Positions 10,929 through 21,917 are shown, numbered from the stretch's first letter. The stretch is 64,000 nucleotides of DNA from Amphibalanus amphitrite (GCF_019059575.1 NW_024881501.1:1240001-1304000); one strand, 5' to 3'. Notes: generated by a model not told the origin, from the sequence alone. Translations and numbers: made by a program.

Positions 10929-12853
10929 TTAACCCGCGCATGACTGGGGTATTTTCCATAACGCGAGTGACTGCGGGCGGGGGGCTCTACAAAGCCCCTC
11001 CTATCTCCGAAACTACTGGGCCGATCGTCAAAATTCAAACGGCGTCTGAAAGCCGTGGAAAAAACTGCTCAACGAAACCTAATTTCATTAACCTCGAAGT
11101 CACCGATAACGTCACAGGTCAGATAAAAGTATAAATTATCAGCATTTTGGCTTGTTCATAGTTTAGGCTGTGGCCATATGCCTTAGATACCCTGAGGGTA
11201 TGGAACTTGTACTTCGATTTTTTAGGTCAAGGCCAGGTCATCCTTGGTCAGTTCAGGTCACTTTCAGGTCAAAAACAGTCAAATTTTGAAATGAAATTTT
11301 TCAACAAAAATGTGTTTATCGGATGCAAATTGAGCTCAGGAACACACGATGGGTGCTATTTATTTTGCTGTACGATGTCAAAACGTACAAAAAATGGATC
11401 GAAAAATCTATGTATATTTGTTCAATTTTTTTTATAATGCATATAACTTGGCAATTTTGACCATTTTTGGCCACTATAACTTGGCCATTATTGGGCTAAA
11501 ACTTCCTAGAGTAGGTCATCGATGGGTGGCCTATTGCATTTATTCCGTGTTTCGAAAAGTAAAAAACTGTTTGAAAAAATCAAAACATATATATTTTGTT
11601 TTTATATCTTTTTCGAAATTTTATAAGTTTGGAGAATCCGAGATAGTAGTTTGATAGTCACGTTCATTCAAAGACCACTCAAAGAAATCAGATCTAGCTT
11701 AAAAACTAAGCTCTTGAGAGCGATAACCGTAGATCAATGTTTTGCATAAAAATAGGCCGACATTACGTCACTCTGACGTCATTTTCCGTCGATCTATTGT
11801 AGCTAAAAAGTTGAAATTTAGACACAAGGTGTCAAATTGATGCCGCTGAAGGTGCCACAACTTTCGTGTTGATAAGTTAACCCGCGCCCGGCTGGGGGTC
11901 CTGGATTTCCACGCCCTGCTGGGGAGGGGGGGGGTGTTTGAACACCCCCCCCCTTCTAACTCGGCTCCTGGGCCACGTAGCGATACGCGGAAGGCGGCGT
12001 TCGAAAGAGCGTCAAAATTAATGACGAAATTACTTTTATCAATTTTTGGTCAGGTCAAAGGTCAGGTCACCAGAGGACATTGAAGGCAAAATTTCGCCGA
12101 TTTCCAGGTCGAATGTCGAAAATTTCCAAGAAGCCAACGCATAACTCGGGAACCAATAGAGCTACAGCACCGCAGAAAGGCGCATTCGATAGCCCCATTA
12201 ACGCCCTTTCTGAGCAACTCTCTTAGATTTGACCTAACGTCAACGGTTTTGCCTGCAGGGGGCAAAAACTGCAAAAATAGCCGATTTTTTTCGGAAACAG
12301 TTTTTCTGCAATAACTTTTGACATAAGCCTTGAACGAGCTTACTGTTTCCGGCATCGTGTTCCTCTCGTCAAGACGCATCGAATGAACTATAATTTGACC
12401 TTGAAAGGTCAACTTGAAATAAATGGGCAGAAATTATAATGGGGAGGTCGCAAAATTGACCTGACTTTATGTCATCGATATCAAAATTCTGAGATATACA
12501 TTTTATACATGCTATTGCTCTTAGCAATCGCTGAAAGTTTCAAAGCGATCGGTCACTCGGTGTAGCTATGACAGACATTGAAACTTTTTATGAGGTGAGG
12601 TCACTTCAAGTGACCTGGTGACCTGACCTTGAATGACCTTGGTCTGAAATTTTCACAACATGTGTAGAATTGATGTATGATAAGGTGTACCAAAGGCGCT
12701 CCGCGCCGCCGTTTTTGAGATATTCGCGGAAAACCACAAGGGGGTATTCAAACACCCCCCCCCCCCAGGGCGCGGGTTAAATGGTTTGGAAGATATTGCC
12801 GAAAAACGGGAGAGGGGCTCTGTAGACCCCCCCCCCCATTCATGCCGGGTTAA
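10929..12853. mobile_element. TTAA-bounded element carrying a nested insertion
   Basis: The left end is TTAACCCGCGCATGACTGG and the right end CATGCCGGGTTAA, with hairpins around GGGGCTCTACAAAGCCCC (left) and GGGGCTCTGTAGACCCC (right). The interior resembles 6900-7400 and 21000-21600. A complete family B element (11877-12780) sits inside near the right end, so this copy is older. Confidence 0.7.
11877..12780. mobile_element. TTAA-bounded element, family B copy 2 (nested)
   Basis: TTAACCCGCGCCCGGCTGG at the left and GGGCGCGGGTTAA at the right. Hairpins are G-run/TGTTTGAACA/C-run on the left and GGGGTATTCAAACACCCC on the right. It is flanked on both sides by the outer element, giving a clear order of insertion. 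Confidence 0.78.
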
Positions 12854-13063
12854 CGGCAGCTGTCCTAGCAGACAGGGCTGCTAAACATCAGCCGCAACGG
12901 AAACAGTATGTACATATTTGGACTGATTCGACTGCTCTGTTTCTAGTGGTAAATGGCAACTACATGAAATGTAGCCCCCCCCCCCCCCCGCAGGAACCGA
13001 GAGTCAGAAGACGCCTTCGAGACCAGACGGAGGGCGTTTGCCGGCCGCTGCCGCCTGCCAGCC

Positions 13064-13110
13064 GGCGGGTAGGCTGTGCCGCCGGCCGCGAGTGTCCGGC
13101 GGCACAGTCT
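13064..13110. repeat. Stem-loop, copy 2 of a recurring hairpin
   Basis: The same outer stem as at 164-211 (GTAGGCTGTGCCGC / GCGGCACAGTCTAC) but with inner pairs CGG/CCG in place of CTT/AAG. Sequence outside the stem differs from copy 1. Confidence 0.55.
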
Positions 13111-13164
13111 ACCGGGCCAGGCCAGCCGAGGCTCGGCGTGGACACTGCCGCGGTGTAACAGCGG

Positions 13165-13316
13165 TGTAACAAAAAAGACCGCAGGCCAATCGGTCCAGCG
13201 GTTGCTGAGACATAAGCCTCTCAAAAGCGTTACAGGCCGGGCCGCTCATACTGAGATTTTTCCGTTATATTGAAAAGACTTCGCTTCGCTCGCTGCTCTC
13301 GCTCGCTCGTAAGTTG
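13165..13316. repeat. Fragment of the ACGGAGCGAGCGA family
   Basis: It matches the right-hand part of the elements at 32644 and 43331: GGTTGCTGAGA-ATAAGCCTC, a CTCATACT-AGA-TTTTCCGTTA stretch and the CGCTTCGCTCGCT terminus. The left half is absent. Confidence 0.6.
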
Positions 13317-13495
13317 ATTGTTAGATATGTTTTGTGGATGTCTGTTGGTATGTGGTGGTGAGCGAATGCTTTATTCCAATACGTTCATACCTAAATTGCC
13401 TTGGCACAGTAATAATAGCCAGTCTTGTATGTTGTCATCAGAGTGCACTATTAGAATGCGCCCCAAAGTAACTACATGCATGGATGCATATATAC

Positions 13496-13981
13496 CAGGC
13501 GCGGATACAAGGGGGGGGGGGGCATGGGGGCCATGGCCCCCCCTTGGCCGATTTTTTTTTTTCAAAAATAAAATAAAAAGTTAAAAAGTTAAAAAGCTGA
13601 AAAGGGGGCCTCCTGAAAATAAGGTGGCCGAAATCCGATGAGTTTTTTTTTTAACCTACCCACTTAGTTATTTCTTAGAAGACTAGCTGAGAAGACTTCT
13701 TTGTTAGAAGATTGGTAAAGCTTTTCATAACTTGGAGGTCTCTTATACTCACAGAGATGACCACTTTTACAGGGCCTCCTAACCTGCACAGAGGGCCTCC
13801 AAGCCTGCACAGATGTTGAGATGTTGCCTGAACAGCTAGATAAGCTCAATAGACGCAGTTTTTTTTTGGGGGGGGGGGGCCAACAAGTGGGAAGATGGGG
13901 CCTCTAACAGGTGGGATTATGGGGGGGGGCCTCCTGGTTTCTAATGGCCCCTCCCTTGGAGATTTTCTGGATCCGCCCCTG
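13496..13981. mobile_element. hAT-like non-autonomous element with 8-bp duplication
   Basis: Ends CAGGCGCGGATACAAGG and CTGGATCCGCCCCTG are imperfect inverted copies. They are flanked on both sides by ATATATAC (13488-13495 and 13982-13989), an exact 8-bp target duplication typical of the hAT superfamily. The interior has G/C homopolymers near both ends and no transposase. Confidence 0.75.
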
Positions 13982-14499
13982 ATATATACAATATACCTAC
14001 ATAGAGGGACGGTCCGAGCAGGATGAAGGTATGGAACTGGACAGACCGGCATATACTTTGCAATGACATGGTGTTATACTAGTAATTGGGAAATGCATGC
14101 ATCTGCGGTTTTATATGCAGTGTTCAGCTTGTAAATGCTAAGGTTGGCGGTGACAGCACTCCAGTGTGCTGCACTGGCGGATCCAGGGGGGGCCACGGGG
14201 GCCATGCCCCCCCCCAAAGGCCTAAAGTGGCCTGTTTGGTCCCCCCCCCCCAAAACGCCAGAAAAATTGCTAAGAAAATATACCTTGATGGAGGTTTTTA
14301 GCCACTTGGTGAAGTAAAGCTTTCCACAGCATAATATGGAAGCAATATAGTAGCAGTGAGGGTCAGTCAAAAGTTGCGCGAGCGGAGTCGACCTTAAAAA
14401 AAAGACTGTTGTTGGCACGTGTTTATGGCGCGGCAGCCATGGTAGTTGGCGGTGTTTCGCGTGGTGTGGGATCACTGGCGGATCTGGGGGGAGGGGGGG

Positions 14500-15410
14500 G
14501 GGGCACGGGAGCCTGAGGTGCCCCTGACAGGCCCGTGGTGCCCTTGCTAGGCCTGTGGTGCCCCTGGACCCTGGCAGGCCTGTGGTACAGTCCACAGCAG
14601 AAGTAATGTGGGGTTTCAGTCATGGGTATGTTCTGCTTCTGAAGCTTAGGAACGATTAGCCAGACTACAATGAAACTTTGAATGTAGCTTATATGTATCG
14701 TCACCCTTGCAGCTGCAACTTTAGCTATTGACATCTTCTTTTCAATCACTTCGCATTAAACAATCGCCAGTCAAAGCCAACCGTTGAGTTTGGTAAAACC
14801 CTACATTACTTTAGCGGTGGGCTGTACCTCTGGCGGGCCTAGGGTGCCCCTGCTAGGCTGCTGATGCCCCTGGGACCTGACAGGACTGTGGTGCCCCTGA
14901 CAAGCCTAAAGTGCCCCCAACAGGCCCGTGATGCCCCCGACAGGCCCAAGGTGCCCCTGCGTGATGCCGTGATGCCTGCGAGGCCGGTGGTGCCCCCTGC
15001 GAGGCCGGTGGGGCCCCTGACAGGCCCATGGTGCCCCTGCTAGACCGGTAGTGCCCCTGGCAGGCCTGTGGTGCCCCTGCTAGGCCGCTGGTGCCCCTGG
15101 GCCCTGACAGGACTGTGGTGCCCCTGACAGGCCCAAGGTGCCCCTGCAAGGCCGGTGGTGCCCCTGTAAGGCCTGTGGTACCCCTGCTAGGCCTCTGGTG
15201 TCCCTGACGGCCCATGGTGCCCCTTCGAGGCCGGCGGCGCCCCTGGCAGGTCTCTGGTGTCCCTGACAGACCTGGGGTGCCCCTGACAAGCCTGTGGGGC
15301 CCCTCACAGGCCCGTGGTGCCCTTGCTAGGCCTGTGGTGCCCCTGGCGGGCTGGTGGTGCCCCTACTAGGCCGGTGGTGCCCCTGACAGGCCTTTGGTGC
15401 CCCCGGGCAC
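14500..15410. repeat. 20-bp minisatellite (GTGCCCCTGACAGGCCTGTG)
   Basis: Tandem copies of a 20-bp unit with variable centre (GACAGG, GCTAGG, GCGAGG), interrupted at about 14590-14830 by unrelated sequence. Because 20 is not a multiple of three, the minus-strand open frames show a 20-residue period. They are not genes. Confidence 0.88.
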
Positions 15411-15912
15411 CAATCGGGTCATGACCCATGTGGCCCCCCTTGGATCTGCCCCTGATGCATAATATATTGATTTGCAAAGGCGTTATGGCTTATGCAATAT
15501 GCAATTGCAGGCACTTGGTATCCCTCACTTATCCCTCATTGGGGCTCTGGCGGGCTCCTGAGGGCCCACGTCTATCTCCGGGAGCCCATATAGACAGGCT
15601 CCTTTGGGTCCTTTCAGTACACTATAGCATAAGAGGTCTCCATGCGAGTCCTATACATACATCTGAGGGCGTACCCTGATGTCTGAGGTACCCAACTGCA
15701 GCTCCAATGGTCTCTTCTTACACTGGCGGATCCAGGGAGGGGGCATTTAGGGCCATGCCCCCTTCCCAGAGGCCTAAAGTGGCCCGTTTTCCCCCTCCCC
15801 CAAACGATAATGAAACATAGTTCAATCAGGGCGTGGCCCAGGAGCCGAGTTAGACAGGGCTGTTTTACCACCTCCGGCCCGCAAAGGGACCCAAGCACGG
15901 ACTCGAAGCGGG

Positions 15913-16395
15913 TTAAAGAGACCCTCCCACCTTCAAAAAAGTTAATGAATTGGCATGAAAGTGATGTCGCTAGGTTCAGAAAGGGCGAAAACGAATATCT
16001 ACCAAATTTTATCGAAAAATATTCACCGGTTTTCAAGAGATTAGACTTTTATTTTTGTTTACTTTTTGGGATATCCGCTGCTGTTCCTAGCCACTTTATT
16101 TGAAAGTGCGGCATTTGTTGCGCGCAAAGCAGCCTATACCACCGCATGCTACCAAACGTTTTAGTAAAATATTAAAAAAATCATTAGATCTCCGCTGACG
16201 TCACACATTCAGAGGGGTATCCAAAAGCATTAGCCCCCTCTGAATCAAAATGCTGCAATTTTGAAATTCAATATTTCCGATTTAAGGCATTTCTCGATGT
16301 TGTGAGTGCGTGCCGAAACCGGTAATTGTGAGCCAGGGACCCCATTTTGGCTATCTCAGCTCAAATATAATGTTAAGGTGGGAGGGTCCCTTTAA
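15913..16395. mobile_element. TTAA-bounded MITE, family C copy 1
   Basis: TTAAAGAGACCCTCCCACCTT at the left and AAGGTGGGAGGGTCCCTTTAA at the right. The 483-bp copy has the interior shared with 17951-18425 and 35650-35873, in opposite orientation relative to those. Confidence 0.82.
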
Positions 16396-16709
16396 CTGGT
16401 CGATAGAAACAATGGTAAGTGTTTACAAAGTAATATAAAGGCATGGGTCGGGTGGGCTACCATTCATATATTTTTCTTTTTAGTTAAAAAAAAATCATAG
16501 TGTCAGGGCTGTGACGAAAAATAAGTGGCCTAAATCCGATGAGAAAACAGGATTTGGGGGTACCCTAGGTTTGGCTCCTGCATGAGTTGCCCCCCCCCCC
16601 AAAAAAAAACGCAAGCCTGGATCCGCCAGTGGTGTGCTGAGCACAGCTGAGCCGCAGCTGAAGACTGGGCCGAGAGGCCGAGTTGGAGGTCGCGGCCGCT
16701 GGACAGTGG

Positions 16710-16794
<85 letters not shown>
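16710..16794. repeat. (GGC)n trinucleotide repeat
   Basis: About 28 uninterrupted GGC triplets in a GC-rich block at 16640-16980. Poly-glycine, poly-alanine or poly-proline frames across it have no other sign of being coding. Confidence 0.95.
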
Positions 16795-16795
<1 letters not shown>

Positions 16796-16979
16796 TGAGC
16801 TGTCAGCCGGCCCCGCGAAGGCCGCCCCGCCTGGCCGGCTGCCAGCAGGCCGCATGCCACCGGGCCGGCGCGCCGCGCGGGCGACCACAATCCGCGGCGC
16901 CGCCACCGCGCCCACTTGGGAGCCCCTGCCCGACCGACACAGCTCCGTTTGCGAGCCCCCGCGCCCGGCTCCGAGACCT

Positions 16980-17950
16980 TGACAGCAGCGCTGTGCGGTT
17001 GGATTGCCAATGTCTTATTCGTTACAGAAAAAGCATGAACAGCTGGCTGGCTGGCCGTTATAAAAGTAACGGTAAGGGTGGTATAGCAATGATGCACAGT
17101 AAATGGCCCCGGCCGCGCTCTGTAAAAGGGGAGCCGCCTGCCTCAGGGGAAAAAAGGCGAGCCAAGGCTCTAGTGTCCATCTCTTACCATGCAGTGCAAA
17201 AGCCGTACTGTTAAACCTATACGATTGGCTGCGGAATGGTTTACCGGAGCGTCGTCCCGTTATTCTGCGGTATCCCCTAACCCAGTGAACCTATCGGCAA
17301 TAGCCTCAGTGCCTTCTGCTGCATCACTGTAGCACTTCCTGTCCTAAGGAAAAGTTCGTAGGATAGGCATGAATAACATCGGAGTGACCTCATGTTCGGT
17401 CAACTTTGATGTAAAATTAAGGTCGAAGGGCCTATGTGAACAGTGCCGAAGCTAAGCTATCACTGCTGAGCCACTTGCATCAGATGACGACGAATACCTG
17501 TACCTAAATGTAAAAAAGAACTTAAGTTCGTTTTCTTTCAAAGGAATCGTTCACTTTCCTGAAATTAGTTTTTTTTTGTAATGGATTTATGTTTTTTTTA
17601 TGCTCAAAATGATCAGAAAATAACAAAATTTTTCTGTAAAAAGATTATTTTCTATATTTTATTATAGGAAGAACTATATTCTTTATAAAATAATGCTTTA
17701 CGGGAAGCTTATTACGCGTTGACCAATCATATTGCGTAGTTCAAACCTACCCATGCTGCATTGGCTTAAGCAGCATGCTAATTGGCTGACAATGACGTGG
17801 CTGCATTCCTCAGCAAGGCACGCTTCCCTCAACAAGGCACTCTTTACGGAACGAGAAATGGAATATCTTCGTCTAGGGTGATCGTTGGGCCGTAAAAGCT
17901 CTAGTCTCAGCTAAAGCTACCAAACTGCTATTTCTGTTCAAACCCCCATG
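16980..17950. other. Intron 2 sequence, nothing recognised
   Basis: Short open frames at 16993-17290 show no family resemblance. From 17500 the sequence is AT-rich. No paired ends or tandem repeats were seen. Confidence 0.4.
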
Positions 17951-18425
17951 TTAAAGTGATCATCCCACCTTAACATTAGTTTTGAGTTGAGATAGCCAAA
18001 TTGGTGGCCATGGCCTGAAAATACCGGTTTGGGCACTCACAACATCGAAAAATGTTTTAATTCGGAAATATGGAATTTCAAACTTGCAGTTTTCGGATTC
18101 TAAGGGGCTAATGCATTGGTATGCCCCCTTAGAATTTGTGACGTCAGCGGAGATCTAACGATTTTTAAATCTTTTACTAAAACGTTTGGTAGCACGCGGT
18201 GGTATATGCTGCTTTGCGCGCAACAAATGCCGCACTTTCAAATAAAGTCGCTAGGAACAGCGGAGATCCCAAAAAGTAAACAAAAGTAAAAGTCTAATAT
18301 CTTGAAAACCGGTGAATATTTTTCGATGAAATTTGGTAGATATTCGTTTTCGCTCTTTCTGAACCGAGCGACATCACTTTCATGCCAATTCATTAACTTT
18401 TTTGAAGGTGGGAGGGTCCCTTTAA
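17951..18425. mobile_element. TTAA-bounded MITE, family C copy 2
   Basis: TTAAAGTGATCATCCCACCTT to GAAGGTGGGAGGGTCCCTTTAA. The inner sequence is an inverted copy of 15913-16395 with scattered substitutions. It ends about 70 bp before the Penelope-like element. Confidence 0.82.
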
Positions 18426-18515
18426 ACATGAACTATTTCGAGATATGACTTGAGTGTCATGATTAAAAAACTTTTCCTCAGGACTGTATGTAATTAATGT
18501 TTATGTTTTTTCGGA

Positions 18516-19114
18516 GTTGCACCGAAGGTGCACCGATGGGTCTGAGCCTGTCCGTAGTCCTCGCTAATGCCTACATGGAGCACCTTGAGGAGTCGGTATT
18601 AGGCACAGCATCCAGTCAGCCAGTCATCTGGAGAAGGTATGTCGACGACACATTCATCTTGTGGAAACATGGGAATGAAGCACTTGAACAATTTCACAGG
18701 GAGCTGAACAGCTTCAGCCCAGCCATTCAGTTCACGGTAGAGAGGGAAAAAGACCAGCAGCTCCCGTTCCTTGACGTCCTCGTTCGTCGCGACAGGGCAA
18801 GACAGGGCAAGACAGGGCAAGTGTATTCGAAGCCAACAGCATCTAATCTGTACCTGAAGTACGACTCCAATCATCCGGCGTGCATAAAAGCTGGCAGTGT
18901 AAGATGTTTGGACACGAGAGCCCAGGTCATCTGCAGTGAGCCATCAAGCCGGCACGAAGAGAGGGCGCACCTCTGTGACCTTCTACAAAGTAATGGCTAC
19001 CCAAAAAGTTTCATCGAAAAATCGATGAAGAAAAGAAAACAGATCGGGCAGCAAGCTGAAGATAACGCGCAAGAAAAAAACATTCGTCAAGCTACCATAC
19101 GTGAGGGGCGTTAG
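18516..19114 (+). pseudogene. Penelope-like reverse transcriptase (C-terminal part)
   Basis: The frame begins in the conserved EGAPMGLSLSVVLANAYME motif and contains the catalytic RRYVDDTFILW motif (YVDD, about residues 48-51 of the open frame from 18497). It continues with QLPFLDVLVRR and YLKYDSNHPACIK, typical of Penelope thumb regions. The fingers and first palm motifs are missing, so the copy is 5'-truncated. A 10-bp unit GACAGGGCAA is present three times near 18791-18820, lengthening the FLDVLV-RR segment. The frame runs off at 19114; the following part continues in another frame from about 19080. Confidence 0.85.
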
Positions 19115-19551
19115 TGAAAAACTAGCTAAAGTCCTCCGTCCCATTGGAATCCAAGTGGCACACTCATCGAACCGCCTACGAAGCCGCCTAGTCAAAGCCA
19201 AAGACGCCCCCAAACCCGAAAAGAAAAAAGGAGTAGTCTACCAGATATCCTGTTCCTGTGGCTCAGTCTACATACATCGGCGAATCGGGAAGGCCAAAGG
19301 ATGTCCGACTCAAAGAACATGTCGCGGACATCAAGCACGCACGGCTGGACAAATCTGCTACAGCAAGACACTTCAGCACCTGCAGGGGTGACTTGAACCC
19401 ACTCACCGCCAAGACGCTAGCCACTGAAGGTCACTGGAAGAGGCGCAAGGTCCGAGAAGCCATAGAGGTCAAGCTAACGCCACAGGCCACTATGAACCTT
19501 GACGAGGGCGGCGTCCGTTTGAGCCCCATATGGGACATTCTCTTAACCTAG
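19080..19551 (+). pseudogene. Penelope GIY-YIG endonuclease domain, frameshifted
   Basis: A linker frame (LAKVLRPIGIQVAHSSNRLR) leads to KGVVYQISCSCGSVY. After another frameshift near 19265 the second half continues with YIGESGRPKDVRLKEH and KSATARHFSTC. Together these hold the GVVY...YIGE signature, the arginine helix and the distal H-x3-C region expected in Penelope GIY-YIG domains. The shifted frames show the copy is not active as it stands. It ends with a TAG at 19549. Confidence 0.85.
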
Positions 19552-20055
19552 ACCCGCAGCATACATAGTATCGTCGTCTTCAAACCGCTAGCTTATAGAA
19601 CCTCTAGTATTTACCCAGCGGCCGCCATCTTTTCTCATATCGTTTTTCGTATATTTTGTCCTACAATTACGCCCATTGTGAACCTTACATTACAAGTTTG
19701 TCCCCAACAGTTATAAGTTTTATTTTAAAAAAAGTCACCAACAGCTGGTAGATTGCCTGTAATATGCTTGGTGCTAAATTAGGTTTAGGTAATTAGTTCT
19801 TCTCAGGCATGTTTAAAATGTAGGTTTTTAGATGACGTTGTCGCGTGTTTTGTATTGTATGTGATTGTCGAACTACGAACCGAAACTTTGTGCGCCATTT
19901 CACCGATGAAGGTACCACAACGAGTACCGAAATATCTGAATAAATGTAATATTTGTACTTATCCTCTTTAACAACTCCGAAAAAACATAAACATTAATGA
20001 ACTATTTCCTTTAACCCGCGCCCCGTTGGGGTCTGCCGAGCAACGCGCCCTGCTG

Positions 20056-20476
20056 CACTGTAAAAAAGTTAAGCAGTTTGCCTGCTATTCTCGCGCCAAA
20101 TTTCAGCAGTTCATAGCTGCTATTTTCGACTGCTAACAGCCCTGTAAATCGGTTCCAGCTAAAATTTTAGTAGCATTAAGCTGCTAAATTACCTGCTAAT
20201 CGTGGTGCTAATTAACGTGTTGCGTTTATGCACCCTATGATAGGGTGCGTAAATGCAACACGTGAATGCAACACGTGAATATGCACCCTATATATAGGGT
20301 GCGTAAATGCAACACGTGAATTAGCACCACGATTAGCAGGTAATTTAGCAGCTTAAGGCTACTAAAATTTTAGCAGGAACCGATTTACAGCGCTGTTAGC
20401 AGCCGAAAATAGCAGCTATAAACTGCTGAAATTTGGCGCGAGAATAGCAGGTAAACTGCTTAACTTTTTTACAGTG
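20056..20476. mobile_element. Long palindromic (foldback) element
   Basis: Both ends are CACTGTAAAAAAGTTAAGCA and its complement, and pairing continues through nearly the whole 421 bp to a centre at CTATATATAG (about 20288). Around the centre, CAACACGTGAAT and GGGTGCGTAAATG are repeated. No coding capacity. The superfamily is uncertain; no clear target duplication was found. Confidence 0.8.
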
Positions 20477-20904
20477 TGTGGGGGGGGGCAATTTGGCCCC
20501 CCTAAGATCTCGAGAACCACGCAACATAGCGACAAGCAGCAAACGGCGTTGGATAGCCCCAACAGAGAAGTACATTGTGACCCAATTTCATTGACCTAGG
20601 TCAAACCGATGACGTCACAGGTCAGGTCAAATGTCGAATTTTCACCGTTTACAGGCATTTAAAGAAATGCGTTGTAAAATCGAGCAAAATGCATTTCATT
20701 GAAAATCATCGATGGGGTAATGTTCGCCAAGCACATATTTTGCTATTTGAGGTCACTTATACCAGGTCAGGTCACAGAGGTCAGGTCACTGAGGGTCAAA
20801 ATATGAAAATATCATGTGATACATGTTTTATGGTCCATTTTATATGTCAAATGCCATTATGTGGGTCAGGCAGCCTTTGGGGTAAGTTTAGATTATGTTC
20901 TGGT

Positions 20905-20996
20905 GAAGGTCAGGTCAAGGTCAGGTCAAGGTCAGCTCAAGGTCAGGTCAAGGTCAGGTCAAGGTCAGGTCAAGGTCAGGTCAAGGTCAGGTCAAA
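20905..20996. repeat. 11-bp array of AAGGTCAGGTC
   Basis: About eight head-to-tail copies with one variant (GGTCAGCTC). Each unit creates a TCAAGGTCA site, the extended half-site bound by FTZ-F1/SF-1/ERR-type receptors, and adjacent AGGTCA half-sites. It lies inside the TTAA element at 20011-21661. Confidence 0.9.
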
Positions 20997-21917
20997 TTAG
21001 GTCAAATTTCAAAGTTGATATTTTTGCATAAAATGGGTATCGATTCGATGCAGCTTGTCTCGGGTAGTTCAATGGTGGTCTTTGTTTTTCCGCTACGTGC
21101 TCTAGAATTGCCAAAAATTGAGTTCAAAAATTTGACGTCATCAATTTTGAACAGTTTTTTCGCTATAACTTGGCCAAAAAGAGGTATCGATCTAAAAATT
21201 GGTATGTAGATAGAAGAGCGCAGGGATTATCACATATATTCCGTTTTTTGCTAAATGGAACAAACTTTTGGGATTTTTTAGCGTTTTTCTAAAAAAAAAT
21301 TGATTTTTGGGGGTCAAAATCCAAAAGTTTTGAAAACCCAAGATAGCAGTTTTGTAGCGCCGTCTTTTCTCTACATGACCATATAAAGAACTTTGAAATT
21401 GCTAAGTAACTGTAGCTTTGGTGAGCGTTTCAAGATGTCATGTTTTTTACTCATTTTTGCTCGAATATGACCTCAGTTTGACCTCAATAACTCCTGACCT
21501 AAGGTGACCTAAGACTTGAAATTTTGTGTGGAGGTGTCAAATTGATGCTCAGTAAGGTACTGAAAATTTTGCGGCGCTGGACGCCGCCCTTTTCTTGCTA
21601 TTCAGGAAAAACCACGGGCGGGGGGCAAATTGCCCCCCCCCCTCAGCAGGGTAAGGGTTAAATGGTTTGGCTCCAAATTCATTATCCAAGCTGCCACTCG
21701 AGTCAGTTTTTGGGTCTGGCCAAGAAATTCCAATAGCTACAATATCCATTTTGGATTTGTGCTCGCTAAATACATGAAAATTGTGTCTACCAAAAGAGCA
21801 TGTAAGCTATGATAACGTCACTCGAAGTGCAGCTGGTACCCAATGTTTAAATCCTGATGGCCTTTCTACATACACCATGCGTTTTCTGCGTGCGTTTTTT
21901 TCGCGAGTTTGCGTGTT

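Larger units (their letters stand above)
14172..16631. mobile_element. Composite hAT-like element with internal minisatellite
   Basis: It begins CACTGGCGGATCCAGG and ends GCCTGGATCCGCCAGTG, and both sides are flanked by GTGTGCTG (14164-14171 and 16632-16639), an exact 8-bp match suggesting one 2.46-kb insertion. Inside are a further left-type end at 14472 (CACTGGCGGATCTGG), a right-type end near 15455, another left-type end at 15721, and a TTAA element at 15913. It is therefore a nest of related elements. No transposase frame is visible. Confidence 0.6.
18493..19998 (+). mobile_element. Penelope-like retroelement, 5'-truncated and degenerate
   Basis: The element keeps the 3' half of the single Penelope ORF: reverse transcriptase from the GAPMG motif onward and a C-terminal GIY-YIG endonuclease. 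The outer 27 bp are an exact inverted pair: 18493-18519 reads ATTAATGTTTATG...CGGAGTTG and 19972-19998 is its complement. Penelope-like elements often carry a short inverted copy of one end. The 3' untranslated region (19552-19971) includes a hairpin-bearing segment at 19913-19941 resembling the ribozyme region of these elements. Two frameshifts break the ORF. Confidence 0.85.
20011..21661. mobile_element. TTAA-bounded element with nested palindrome
   Basis: It begins TTAACCCGCGCCCCGTTGG and ends CAGCAGGGTAAGGGTTAA. Hairpins around GCAATTTGGC (20487) and GCAAATTGC (21620) sit near the ends. A 421-bp palindrome is inserted at 20056, just inside the left end. The interior contains an 11-bp array of AAGGTCAGGTC. 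Confidence 0.72.

Noticed and set aside
16565-17097. Poly-proline/poly-arginine protein on the minus strand
   Set aside because: It is the (GGC)n repeat read in different frames.
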